Source: an uncultured SAR86 cluster bacterium
GTDB taxonomy: Bacteria > Pseudomonadota > Gammaproteobacteria > Magnimaribacterales > D2472
DNA: 64,000 nt
Reading direction: 5' to 3'
NCBI GenBank assembly: GCA_902601475.1
Contig: CACKNK010000001.1
Span: 123,075-187,074, forward strand
Below, piece after piece: positions 7,184-15,496 of this stretch (position 1 is its first letter; each line of letters begins with the position of its first letter). The notes below the pieces were generated by a model, which did no database searches, was not told where the DNA came from, and saw nothing but the letters and a program-made list of their open reading frames with translations. The position numbers and the translations under genes are program-made.

Positions 7184-7635
7184 AATGGCGCCCAGTCAGT
7201 TTCAAATTTATACACTTTAGATGCTAGAGAAGAATCAATGCTTTTGATTCCTGGAATCGAAGGAAGCATATTGTCAATAAGCTCTTCTGTTTCGCTTACA
7301 GATCTAGTGGCACAAAGTATTTCTAAATCCTGGATTCCGCTCACAGCATTAACGCTGAAGACTTGAGGAAGCAAGGTTAGTGCTTGTGCAACGCTATCTA
7401 ATTGATCACCGTTAACCTTTAAACCAATTGGTAATAAGTAATCAAAACCGCATTTTTTAAAATCAGCTATCGCAACGACCTTGCAAACCTGGTCATCCAA
7501 AATCCTATTCAGTCTTTTCTTTACAGTTGCTTCGGTTACACCTAATTGAATAGCTATAGATTTGACAGCTATACGGCCATCTTCTTTTAAGCAATGGATA
7601 ATTTTATGATCTAAATCGTCAAGATTTTGGCTCAC
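7180..7635 (-). CDS. Lrp/AsnC family transcriptional regulator (first of a pair)
   Basis: A 151-residue protein with an AsnC helix-turn-helix (DHKIIHCLKEDGRIAVKSIA followed by a VTEATVKKRL recognition segment, about residues 8-44) and a RAM domain (VNAVSGIQDLEILCATRS, then IPGIKSIDSS). The predicted start is GTG at 7635, nine bases after the stop of the oxygenase catalytic subunit; no strong Shine-Dalgarno is visible. It lies inside the steroid operon, unlike known steroid regulators, which are mostly TetR or LuxR type. The effector could be a CoA thioester or an amino acid; sequence does not decide. Confidence 0.88.
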   Translation of the reverse strand: MSQNLDDLDHKIIHCLKEDGRIAVKSIAIQLGVTEATVKKRLNRILDDQVCKVVAIADFKKCGFDYLLPIGLKVNGDQLDSVAQALTLLPQVFSVNAVSGIQDLEILCATRSVSETEELIDNMLPSIPGIKSIDSSLASKVYKFETDWAPL

Positions 7636-7644
7636 AGCAATGGA

Positions 7645-8490
7645 TTAAAATTCTCTTTTTTCCATATCTAGGCCCTTAGGAATATCATTTCTGTTTACCA
7701 AAAATTGGCCGTACCATTTTCTTAGCTTGTGAAGAGGTCCGTCACCATCGCAAACAACGGGATCAGCAATGTAAATCTTGTTCTCCCAAATCGCTACATC
7801 TTGACCAAAAGCAAAGTTATTTGCATCAATATATCCTTGGACATACTCATGCTCCTCTTCAGCTGTCATGCCAGGTATTTTTTTTACCATGACACCAAAG
7901 TTAATTTCAAATGATGTCAAGGTAAGTGGTAGATGAGATACTAATAACCTACTTTCTACTTTTTGACCCTCTTGAAGTGCGCTCATATAAGTTGTCATAT
8001 ATGCTGGGCCTTCATATGTTGCTTTAGAAAATAAATCTCTACCAAGAATAGGGCTGTCAGCAGTCATTTCTTGAGTGTAAGTATGGTCTTTTGCCTCATT
8101 CCAGAAACCTTCAAAAGGTGCCTGATGAACAGGACCAAAATGACCTTTATCAGCCATATTATCAATCAGTTCTCTGCAGTTATTTTTAACAAGAAAACTT
8201 GCCATTCCATAGTCAGACCATTCATCTGAGTAACAGGCATCAATCTTTTCAGGCTCATAATCAGGCTCACCACCCTCAACATCATGCCAACACATGACCA
8301 TTTGATTAATTTCGAGTGTTGGCCATGATTCGCCATTGCCCGGATCTAAACTAATTGAATTATCACTATTTCTGGTAAGTAATAATTTTCTATTAAATGC
8401 GTAGATAGTTTTTGTACTCTCTGTCTCAAAATCTCTTTGATGACCTAAAACAAACCATCCTCTTGGAAATCTATCTGGTAACTCGCTCAT
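7645..8490 (-). CDS. KshA-type oxygenase catalytic subunit lacking the [2Fe-2S] subdomain
   Basis: A 281-residue protein resembling 3-ketosteroid 9alpha-hydroxylase KshA. The N-terminus RFPRGWFVLGHQRDF and strand YAFNRKLLLTRN match the start of KshA. At about residue 50 it then jumps straight to the region after the Rieske motif (MVMCWHDVEGGEPDYEP). The part that should carry C-x-H and C-x2-H is missing. The catalytic half is intact: N111, D114, H117 and H122 in the DNMADKGHFGPVH segment, and D231 in GQDVAIWENK, giving the bridging Asp and the 2-His-1-carboxylate iron site. A good AGGAG precedes the ATG. The Rieske protein is encoded 21 bases upstream. I infer a two-protein oxygenase opening steroid ring B; a reductase is not present nearby. 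Confidence 0.88.
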   Translation of the reverse strand: MSELPDRFPRGWFVLGHQRDFETESTKTIYAFNRKLLLTRNSDNSISLDPGNGESWPTLEINQMVMCWHDVEGGEPDYEPEKIDACYSDEWSDYGMASFLVKNNCRELIDNMADKGHFGPVHQAPFEGFWNEAKDHTYTQEMTADSPILGRDLFSKATYEGPAYMTTYMSALQEGQKVESRLLVSHLPLTLTSFEINFGVMVKKIPGMTAEEEHEYVQGYIDANNFAFGQDVAIWENKIYIADPVVCDGDGPLHKLRKWYGQFLVNRNDIPKGLDMEKREF

Positions 8491-8511
8491 CTATTTCTCC
8501 TAAACTTAATT

Positions 8512-8910
8512 TTATGCCTTTTGTAACATCACCATAATATCATTAGATTCTTCTTTTACTTGCCATGATCGTGTAACGGCTTTCGTTGGGATTTTTTTTG
8601 CATAAGGAATATCATCACAGTTGCCCTCCTCATTCCATTTCCATGCATGAAATGGACACCTAATACCGTTACCATCTACCACTCCACATGAAAGAGCAGC
8701 TCCCATGTGCTTGCAGTACAAATCTAAAGCCCTAACTTTGCCATCTTCGCCTCTCCAAACTACAAGCTGAGTAGCAAAATTATCTACTTGTAATGCTTCA
8801 CCATTCTTGATTGCATCGCTCGTAGCAACTTTATGCCAACCATCCTCTAATGAGCTTTCATTCGGATTTTTTTGAACGGGAAGTTCAGTTGATATTAATT
8901 TATCTGACAT
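8512..8910 (-). CDS. Stand-alone Rieske [2Fe-2S] protein, KshA-type
   Basis: A 132-residue protein made of one complete Rieske domain. The cluster ligands are C66 and H68 in the YCKHMG motif and C85 and H88 in the CPFHAW motif. After the second ligand pair, NCDDIPYAKKIPTKAVTRSW matches the KshA family (KshA has GKC..IPYA+R.P..ARTRAW), not the small dioxygenase ferredoxins of the BphF type. It is transcribed directly before a KshA-like catalytic subunit from which exactly this domain is missing. It is therefore read as the electron-donating part of a split oxygenase. An ordinary ferredoxin role is the alternative. Confidence 0.88.
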   Translation of the reverse strand: MSDKLISTELPVQKNPNESSLEDGWHKVATSDAIKNGEALQVDNFATQLVVWRGEDGKVRALDLYCKHMGAALSCGVVDGNGIRCPFHAWKWNEEGNCDDIPYAKKIPTKAVTRSWQVKEESNDIMVMLQKA

Positions 8911-8947
8911 ACAAATATTCTAACAACAATTCCTTAAATTTACCTTC

Positions 8948-9811
8948 TTAAAGAATATCTTCAATCTCAATAACTTGTTTTAGATCTTTAGATGTGGGGA
9001 CTAACAGTAAGTCGTCTACTCCACATTCTTTGACTTGTTTAATTAGCCTAGCTAAGTCTTTAATTGATCCACAAAAACCTGCATTAGCTGCAAGATTTTC
9101 AGCTATTTCTTTTCCCATCCAAGCTAAATATCTTTTTAAATGAGATTGCATTTGTAATCTTGAATCTTCTCCAATTGCAAACCAAAAACTAGTTACTATT
9201 CTCGGTTCTTTGATGCCTTTTATACTGAATGCTTCTCTGGCTCTAACTGCAGCATCTGAAATCTCATCTATATCAGCATTAAAAGAAAATCCTGCAATAC
9301 CTGATGCATAATCAGCTGACATTGATAGGGCTTTTGGGCCAATTGCTCCAGCTAAAATTTTTGGTCCTTTTGCTTGTACAGGTTTTGGCCCAATGTCCTG
9401 CTCGAATTCGCTAGCCCATATTGATTGCATAATTTTTGAATACTCACTTACCTTTTTCCAACGATGATTTTTCCAATCAGATCCAATTGCTTCATAGTCT
9501 TCTTGTCGTCCACCAACTCCAACTCCGACTGTGAGCCTACCTTCAGAAAGCATATCAATTGTGGCAAATTGTTTTGCAGATAAAACAGGATCATGCATGC
9601 TTAGCACAGACACTGTTGATATGATTTCTACATTTTTTGTCCAAGCAGCTACTGCTGAAAGCATGGAAATAAATTCAGGATTATCAAAGACAATTCTTTC
9701 GCCTAATGCAATGCTGCTCCATGGACCGTTGTCAATTTGATTGGTCCACTCATAAAGGTTATTTCTGGTCAGTCCCGGCTCCATGACCGGTAACGTCATG
9801 CCAATGTTCAT
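8948..9811 (-). CDS. Luciferase-like (LLM class) flavin-dependent oxidoreductase
   Basis: A 287-residue TIM-barrel flavoprotein of the bacterial luciferase-like monooxygenase family. Recognisable pieces are the N-terminal [13 protein letters not shown] strand, [22 protein letters not shown] and [20 protein letters not shown], the standard FMN/F420 site region. The gene overlaps hsaF (ATGA), so it is translationally coupled to the steroid genes. The operon has no HsaA/HsaB (the flavin hydroxylase pair that makes the catechol), so this enzyme is one candidate for an oxygenation or reduction step, but nothing in the sequence proves the substrate. Confidence 0.8.
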   Translation of the reverse strand: MNIGMTLPVMEPGLTRNNLYEWTNQIDNGPWSSIALGERIVFDNPEFISMLSAVAAWTKNVEIISTVSVLSMHDPVLSAKQFATIDMLSEGRLTVGVGVGGRQEDYEAIGSDWKNHRWKKVSEYSKIMQSIWASEFEQDIGPKPVQAKGPKILAGAIGPKALSMSADYASGIAGFSFNADIDEISDAAVRAREAFSIKGIKEPRIVTSFWFAIGEDSRLQMQSHLKRYLAWMGKEIAENLAANAGFCGSIKDLARLIKQVKECGVDDLLLVPTSKDLKQVIEIEDIL

Positions 9812-10818
9812 TTATTTTTTTTTAGATCAAGAGCAACATCAACGATCATATCTTCTTGACCGCCTACCATTTTTCTTGAACCAAGCTCAACAAGAATGTC
9901 CCTTGTATCCAATCCATAAGTTTCAGCTGCATTTTCAGCATGCCTTAGAAAGGAGGAATAAACTCCAGCATAACCAAGCGTCAAAGTCTCTTTATCAACT
10001 CTTACAGGTCTATCTTGAAGCGGTCTAACCAAATCTTCAGCAGCATCCATGAGCTTAAACAGATCAACGCCATGATCCCAACCCATCCTGTCTACAGCAG
10101 CTATAAATACCTCTAATGGAGCATTTCCAGCACCTGCACCCATCCCAGCCAAGCTGGCATCAATTCTATCGGCACCATGTTGAACAGCAACAATAGAGTT
10201 TGCAACACCTAGTGAAAGATTATGATGTGCATGCATTCCGGTTTGTGTTTCAGGTTTTAAACAATCTTTAAAAGCTTTAAATCTGTCAGCAACATCATCC
10301 ATATTAAGGGCACCGCCGGAATCAACAACATATACACATTCGGCACCATAAGATTCCATCAATTTAGCCTGTTCTGCTAATTTAGTAGGTGTATTCATGT
10401 GTGACATCATTAAAAATCCAATGGTATCCATGCCTAGATTTTTAGCATGCTCAATATGCTGCTTAGATACATCTGCTTCAGTGCAATGAGTTGCAACCCT
10501 TACAGATCTAATCCCCATTGCATATGCCCAATCTAAATCCTCTTTGACTGCAATGCCTGGCAGAATCAATGTTGTAAGTTTTGAGAAACTAACTTCATCT
10601 GCAACTGCTGCTATCCACTCTTTATCAGTATGTGCTCCAAAACCATAATTAAATGATGAACCAGAAATGCCATCACCATGGGCAATTTCTATGGCATCTA
10701 CTTTTGCTTCATCTAGAGCTTTGGCTATTTTTTTTACATGCTCAATTCCATACTGATGTTTAATGGCATGCATCCCATCTCGCAAAGTTACATCTTGAAT
10801 ATAGATTTTTCCCTTCAT
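9808..10818 (-). CDS. hsaF: 4-hydroxy-2-oxovalerate-type aldolase
   Basis: A 336-residue class II pyruvate aldolase of the DmpG/BphI/HsaF family. The N-terminal metal-site motif [14 protein letters not shown] (residues 10-23) and the HAHHN metal-ligand motif near residue 198 are present. It splits 4-hydroxy-2-oxoacids into pyruvate and an aldehyde, which passes by a channel to the partner dehydrogenase encoded just before it (HsaG). In steroid pathways the substrate is 4-hydroxy-2-oxohexanoate, giving propanal. The gap to hsaG is 3 bases; the stop overlaps the next start. Confidence 0.95.
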   Translation of the reverse strand: MKGKIYIQDVTLRDGMHAIKHQYGIEHVKKIAKALDEAKVDAIEIAHGDGISGSSFNYGFGAHTDKEWIAAVADEVSFSKLTTLILPGIAVKEDLDWAYAMGIRSVRVATHCTEADVSKQHIEHAKNLGMDTIGFLMMSHMNTPTKLAEQAKLMESYGAECVYVVDSGGALNMDDVADRFKAFKDCLKPETQTGMHAHHNLSLGVANSIVAVQHGADRIDASLAGMGAGAGNAPLEVFIAAVDRMGWDHGVDLFKLMDAAEDLVRPLQDRPVRVDKETLTLGYAGVYSSFLRHAENAAETYGLDTRDILVELGSRKMVGGQEDMIVDVALDLKKNK

Positions 10819-10821
10819 TAA

Positions 10822-11748
10822 TTAATTATATTTTTTTCTAACCAATGACTCTGCTGTACCTAGAGCTGCTGAAGTCATAATATCTAAATTTCCTGCATAC
10901 TTAGGTAAATAGTGCCCCGCACCTTCTACCTCTAAAAAAATTGATGTCTTAATGCCTTCGTATTCTCCTATACCAGGAATCCTGCATGGGTTATTTGAAC
11001 CAAACCTCTCAAACTGAACCTCTTGCTTGAGTCTGTATCCAGGAACATAGCTTTGAACATTTTTAACCATGTTCTTAATAGAATCTACTATTTCTTTTTC
11101 CTGAACTTCATCTGAAAGTGTAAATACAGTATTTCGCATTAACAGTGGTGGCTCTGCTGGATTTAGGATAATTATTGCCTTTGCTTTTTCAGCGCCTCCA
11201 ACTTTTTCAAGACCCAAGGCTGTGGTTTGAGTAAACTCATCTATGTTTGCTCTTGTACCAGGACCAGCAGAGCTTGAGGAAACTGATGCAACAATTTCTG
11301 CATACCTAACTTTAGATACACTATTAACTGCCGAAACCATTGGGATAGTTGCTTGACCGCCACATGTTACCAAATTAACGTTTCCTTCATCTAAATTTGA
11401 TTCAAGGTTTACAACTGGAACACAGTATGGACCAATTGCAGCTGGAGTAAGGTCAATCATTTGCTTTTTATCTCCAGTTACAATCTCATGATGTATTTTA
11501 TGTGCACCAGCTGATGTAGCATCAAAAAAAATCTCAACATCTTTATATTCTTTTGTATCGACAAAACCCTTTAATCCGCTGTCACAGATTAAGACATTAT
11601 TTTTTTTAGCAAGATTAAGACCTTCAGAGTCAGGATCAATACCAATTACAGCGACAAGCTCAAGCTCGGATGATGTCTTAATAATCTTAAGCATTAAATC
11701 AGTGCCTATGTTGCCTGATCCAATTATTGCGCATTTAATTTTACTCAT
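10822..11748 (-). CDS. hsaG: Acylating aldehyde dehydrogenase, HsaF partner
   Basis: A 308-residue acylating acetaldehyde/propanal dehydrogenase (BphJ/DmpF/HsaG family). It has an N-terminal Rossmann motif [10 protein letters not shown] (residues 8-17), the catalytic Cys129 in the LVTCGGQAT motif, and the downstream [17 protein letters not shown] segment typical of this family. It oxidises the aldehyde from HsaF to acyl-CoA (propanoyl-CoA in steroid breakdown). Its start overlaps the hsaE stop (ATGA). Confidence 0.95.
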   Translation of the reverse strand: MSKIKCAIIGSGNIGTDLMLKIIKTSSELELVAVIGIDPDSEGLNLAKKNNVLICDSGLKGFVDTKEYKDVEIFFDATSAGAHKIHHEIVTGDKKQMIDLTPAAIGPYCVPVVNLESNLDEGNVNLVTCGGQATIPMVSAVNSVSKVRYAEIVASVSSSSAGPGTRANIDEFTQTTALGLEKVGGAEKAKAIIILNPAEPPLLMRNTVFTLSDEVQEKEIVDSIKNMVKNVQSYVPGYRLKQEVQFERFGSNNPCRIPGIGEYEGIKTSIFLEVEGAGHYLPKYAGNLDIMTSAALGTAESLVRKKYN

Positions 11749-12533
11749 TCTTTAAACTCTACTTTACAACTTCCAAGACCATTAATCTTCATCTCAAATT
11801 TATCTCCAGGAATAGCCGGTTCCAATGGAACCAAAGATCCAGACAAAATGATCTCATCTTTTAACAATGGAATATCATATCTACCGAGAGTATTCGCAAG
11901 CCAAGCTACTGCTTCAGCAGGATGACCTTGGACTGCAGAGCCATTTCCTGTAGAGAGAAATTCCCCATTCTTATAAACATTAACTTCGAGTTTATCCATC
12001 TCTAAATCAATAAAATCTTCAACCTCTTCGCCAATACAAAAAACTCCACATGATGCATTATCAGCAACAGTATCTTGTATTTTAATTTTCCACTCATCTA
12101 TTCGTGAATCGACTATTTCAAAACATGGCATTAGTGACTTAGTGGCCATGATCACATCTTCCTTTGAAATTCCAGGCCCTACAAGATCTTGATTTAACTT
12201 GAATGCTATTTCTGCCTCTGCTCTAGGCTGAATTAGATATTTACTAATACTTATCACATCATTATTTTCAATCAGCATTTGATTAGTTAAAAAACCAAAG
12301 TCTGGCTGGTCAACCCCTAACATTTCTTGGACAACTTGACTGGTAACGCCTATCTTTTTTCCAATAATTTTTTCACCATCGGCAAGTCTTAGCGAGAGGA
12401 AACTCTTTGATATCTCATAAGCATCATCTATGGAAATATTGCTAATTGTTTCAGTTAAAGGTGGGATAGTTTGTGCATTTCTTAATGAGTTGTAGAGTAT
12501 TCTTCCTATCTTAGAGGCATCAACTGTATTCAT
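11745..12533 (-). CDS. hsaE: 2-hydroxydienoate hydratase (2-oxopent-4-enoate hydratase family)
   Basis: A 262-residue member of the MhpD/BphH/HsaE hydratase family, which adds water to 2-hydroxydienoates from meta-cleavage to give 4-hydroxy-2-oxoacids. Characteristic segments are [25 protein letters not shown] (about residues 58-82), [10 protein letters not shown] with the metal-binding glutamates, and [15 protein letters not shown]. It sits between the C-C hydrolase HsaD and the HsaG/HsaF pair, in the same order of use as the pathway. Confidence 0.95.
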   Translation of the reverse strand: MNTVDASKIGRILYNSLRNAQTIPPLTETISNISIDDAYEISKSFLSLRLADGEKIIGKKIGVTSQVVQEMLGVDQPDFGFLTNQMLIENNDVISISKYLIQPRAEAEIAFKLNQDLVGPGISKEDVIMATKSLMPCFEIVDSRIDEWKIKIQDTVADNASCGVFCIGEEVEDFIDLEMDKLEVNVYKNGEFLSTGNGSAVQGHPAEAVAWLANTLGRYDIPLLKDEIILSGSLVPLEPAIPGDKFEMKINGLGSCKVEFKE

Positions 12534-12536
12534 GAC

Positions 12537-13346
12537 TTAGTTTTTTAAAAAATTGAGGCTATATTGATTAAATTCTTTAGTTTTTTCAATCATCACCCAG
12601 TGGCCGCAATTACTAAAAGTAACTACCTGAGAATTTGTATACAAATCTAAAATTTTATTTATACCTGAAGCAGGAATGAATAAGTCATTTGAACCCCAGA
12701 ATGCTAACACGGGTGTTTGATTATTTTTTAGTTTTTCAGATAAGTTAGGTATGTCCATTGAAGCTAAAACCTGCTGGTTCATTAGAGGTAGTATTTCCAT
12801 CCTATCTTCAATAATGTCTTTAGTAACAAAGCTAGGATCATATGGAAAAAGTTTTAATAAACCTTCAATTTTTTCTTGGTTCATTTCACCTCCAAGAAAA
12901 TCGCCTAGAAGTTTTTTTATGCCTGGCATTTCTTGATAAGCATTGAAGTCCTCTAAACCACCTGGTGCCATAAGAATCAATTTAGAGAATCTTTTAGGTT
13001 GCTCAAGAGATAAGCCCATAGCCAAAGCCCCTCCAAGACTGTTACCAACCACAGAGCAATTTGTAATATTGAGATGGTCAAGTAGTTCAAGAAGAAGATT
13101 ATTAAAGAAACTCATTGTATAAATCTCATCTTCTGGTTTATCACTGAACCCATATCCTGGTAGATCAGGAACTATTGTTCGGAATCCATTCCTTTGAAAA
13201 AAGTCTATATTCTTCTTAAAGTTGGTGAAGCCTGATGCTCCGGTTCCGCTGCCATGGAGAAATAAAACCACATCACCTTGCCCGCCATCATGATAGTGAA
13301 ACTGAAAACCGTTTGCCAAGGTTGCAAAACTACCCTTTGGTAACAT
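12537..13346 (-). CDS. hsaD: Meta-cleavage product C-C hydrolase (HsaD type)
   Basis: A 269-residue alpha/beta hydrolase of the BphD/HsaD group. The oxyanion region is HGSGTGASGFTNF (residues 31-43); the nucleophile is Ser103 in GNSLGGA, the acid is probably Asp221 in WGSNDLFIP and the base His249 in NCGHWVMIEK. The FTNFKKNIDFF segment and DLPGYGFSDKP are typical of carbon-carbon hydrolases of this group. In steroid breakdown HsaD cuts the ring-A cleavage product of HsaC, releasing the HIP precursor and a 2-hydroxydienoate for HsaE. The neighbour hsaE lies 3 bases downstream. Confidence 0.93.
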   Translation of the reverse strand: MLPKGSFATLANGFQFHYHDGGQGDVVLFLHGSGTGASGFTNFKKNIDFFQRNGFRTIVPDLPGYGFSDKPEDEIYTMSFFNNLLLELLDHLNITNCSVVGNSLGGALAMGLSLEQPKRFSKLILMAPGGLEDFNAYQEMPGIKKLLGDFLGGEMNQEKIEGLLKLFPYDPSFVTKDIIEDRMEILPLMNQQVLASMDIPNLSEKLKNNQTPVLAFWGSNDLFIPASGINKILDLYTNSQVVTFSNCGHWVMIEKTKEFNQYSLNFLKN

Positions 13347-13348
13347 TA

Positions 13349-14698
13349 TTAAATTTTTCTTAGAGTTATTGGGAGTGCGTCAGCAGGTCTAGGGAGATGT
13401 ACATGCAACCAATCAGGATTATAATTTTCACGCAATTCAACTCGATATTGCTTTAGGAGCCTAAATAAATAAAGTCTTGCGTTTAACAATGCAAAATGCA
13501 TTCCTATACACTTGTGAGCACCTCCGCCAAAAGGAATATAGCTAAACCCATGTCGCTTATGTTCAGCTCTTTCTGGAGAAAACCTCATCGGATCAAACTC
13601 ATGTGGATTATCCCACCACTCTTCCATTCGATGTGTGAACGCAGGACTCAACATCACAACAGTATTAGCAGGTAACTTGTAGCCCCCTACTTCTACCTCA
13701 CGAGTTGTTCTTCTATTTAGGATCATCACCGATGGCCAAAATCTCATTGTTTCATTAAAAACGTATTCGGTAAGCTGCATAGAAGCAACATCTTCAAATG
13801 TTGGCATCTCATTATCAATGGAATTAATTTCGTTACGAACTTTCTCCTGCCAGTCTTGATGAGTGCCTAGGAAATAAAGAATATTTGTTAATGCACTTGT
13901 TGTGGTATCAAACGCAGCAAATAATAAAAATGCCATATGGCCATCGATATCAACATCTTCTAAATAATTACCATCCTCATCCTTTGCATTGCAGTATCTT
14001 GAGAACATATCGACGCCATCAGTTCCCCGTCTTTGAGGGATTGTTTCGATAATAAACCGTCTTAAAGTCTCTCTAGCTTTAAGAGATTTTCTGAATTGGG
14101 AAAAAGGGAGGTTATACGGGAAAGGTGTTATAAGACCTTTATTAATATTTGAGAAAATCTTATGTAACTTTTGGGCTTCAGGGCTTTTTTCATCTAAACC
14201 AATAAATACTTTTGCTGCTACGTCCATCAGTGTTTCTTGGATAGCATCGTAAAAAAGGAACTCCTCATCTTTTGGAAGCATATCAATTCTTCTTGATTGA
14301 ATTGGATTTAAAAGTTCGACATATGTTTTTAAAGCGTCAGTTTTAAATGAAGGTTGAGAAGCTCTTCTGGTCTTTTTATGTTTAGCATTATCCCTTAGTA
14401 ACATACCATCTGGGTAAAGCGATCCTAGTGAGGATGCATAACCGCCAGCAGAAGAAAAGCTGCCGTCTTTATCAAATAATGCAGCCTCATTAAATTCAGG
14501 GCCCAAACACATTAAAACCCTTTGACCGCGAACCATATCAATTTTAGATACAGCTCCAAATCTTTTAAAGTGATCATTGCATACGGCAATACTGTCTTTT
14601 ACAACTTCTATAGTTTTTCCTAAAAAAGGGAGGCCATACTCACCTGGAAAATTTGAGAGATCTCTATTATCAGGAACTGTAGTATTTATGTTAGACAC
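13349..14698 (-). CDS. Cytochrome P450
   Basis: A 449-residue soluble P450. The I-helix oxygen-binding motif is AAFDTTTSAL, the K-helix ExxR is NETMRFWP, and the heme loop is FGGGAHKCIGMHFA with Cys397 as thiolate ligand. The PFGGGAHKCIG form resembles the CYP26/CYP120/CYP51-like part of the superfamily more than the cholesterol side-chain hydroxylases CYP125/CYP142, but that is a judgement by eye. It begins with GTG at 14698; no earlier or nearby ATG fits. It lies between the SDR gene and hsaD in the steroid operon, so a steroid or terpenoid substrate is likely. A redox partner is not visible. Confidence 0.92.
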   Translation of the reverse strand: MSNINTTVPDNRDLSNFPGEYGLPFLGKTIEVVKDSIAVCNDHFKRFGAVSKIDMVRGQRVLMCLGPEFNEAALFDKDGSFSSAGGYASSLGSLYPDGMLLRDNAKHKKTRRASQPSFKTDALKTYVELLNPIQSRRIDMLPKDEEFLFYDAIQETLMDVAAKVFIGLDEKSPEAQKLHKIFSNINKGLITPFPYNLPFSQFRKSLKARETLRRFIIETIPQRRGTDGVDMFSRYCNAKDEDGNYLEDVDIDGHMAFLLFAAFDTTTSALTNILYFLGTHQDWQEKVRNEINSIDNEMPTFEDVASMQLTEYVFNETMRFWPSVMILNRRTTREVEVGGYKLPANTVVMLSPAFTHRMEEWWDNPHEFDPMRFSPERAEHKRHGFSYIPFGGGAHKCIGMHFALLNARLYLFRLLKQYRVELRENYNPDWLHVHLPRPADALPITLRKI

Positions 14699-14708
14699 GG
14701 TTTAATCA

Positions 14709-15479
14709 TCATGAATTTTTAGCAACTAATTTCCACCAATAGTTAGGAAAGAATCTCCTTATTCTAGTAGCATAAACAGCTTCTTTTGTAGGATAGCAAA
14801 TAATCTTATCTGTCAGTATATCTTTTTCAATTTGATCAACTACTTCTTCAGGATCACAAAGCATCCCCTTTTCGACTGCCGATTTAATAACGTCGGCTGA
14901 ATCTGTCTCATCTACAAACCTCATCAAAGGAGTATCTGTTTGTGCAGGGCAAACCACCATCACTCTAATGTTTGTATCTTTGACTTCTTTAGCTAATATT
15001 TCTCCAAAAATATTAACAGCAGCTTTTGAAGCGCAATATGCCGACATATTCTCAAGAGGACATGTCCCTGCAATTGATCCAAAAAGTATTATTTGCCCTT
15101 TATTGTTTTCAAGCATGGATGGCAGGATATTGCTCACCATATTTACCGTACCCTCATAATTAATTCTCATTAAATTATTTATTGATGTTGCATCTAAATC
15201 TTTAACCTTTCCCATTGGCATAACTGCCCCTGCATGAGTCACCCTGTCAATTGGACCCATTTGACTCTTAACTTCATCCATCATTGATTTAACAGCGCTT
15301 GAGTCTGATAAATCACAAGGAAAAATTGAAATATTATTTGATTCCTGTCTTAGCTGATTAAGGTTTTCTTCATTGATATCTACAGCAGCTACACGAACTC
15401 CATTTGCTGCAAGACGCTTTGCAGATATCCTACCCATTCCGCTTGCGGCACCTGTAACAATAGCATTTTTAATTTCCAT
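14709..15479 (-). CDS. Short-chain dehydrogenase/reductase
   Basis: A 256-residue classical SDR: cofactor motif TGAASGMG at residues 9-16, D-loop VAAVDIN suggesting NAD(H) preference, and a catalytic Ser-Tyr-Lys with YCASK near residue 148. THAGAV replaces the usual NNAG, a notable change at the active-site Asn region. The C-terminus is basic and aromatic (RRFFPNYWWKL), possibly for membrane or lipid contact. In this operon a hydroxysteroid dehydrogenase is the natural guess, but SDR substrates cannot be read from motifs. Confidence 0.85.
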   Translation of the reverse strand: MEIKNAIVTGAASGMGRISAKRLAANGVRVAAVDINEENLNQLRQESNNISIFPCDLSDSSAVKSMMDEVKSQMGPIDRVTHAGAVMPMGKVKDLDATSINNLMRINYEGTVNMVSNILPSMLENNKGQIILFGSIAGTCPLENMSAYCASKAAVNIFGEILAKEVKDTNIRVMVVCPAQTDTPLMRFVDETDSADVIKSAVEKGMLCDPEEVVDQIEKDILTDKIICYPTKEAVYATRIRRFFPNYWWKLVAKNS

Positions 15480-15496
15480 TTTTTTCCCTTAATTAA

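Noticed and set aside
6731-7635. The Lrp pair as siroheme decarboxylase AhbA/AhbB-like proteins
   Set aside because: Both have intact helix-turn-helix recognition segments and RAM domains, and no heme biosynthesis genes are nearby.
7645-8910. The split KshA as a frameshifted single gene
   Set aside because: The downstream protein has its own ATG, a good Shine-Dalgarno and a full KshA N-terminus, so the N-terminal part is present twice. A simple frameshift would leave one N-terminus and the Rieske motif in the same reading path.
8948-9811. A bacterial luciferase subunit (LuxA/LuxB)
   Set aside because: It is a single, short LLM protein without a lux gene context; it belongs to the broad LLM family only.
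9808-13346. A biphenyl, phenol or phenylpropionate meta-cleavage pathway
   Set aside because: hsaC-hsaD-hsaE-hsaG-hsaF homologues occur in those pathways too, but the linked ipdA/ipdB, echA20, ipdF, fadD3 and KshA-type genes are specific to steroid rings.
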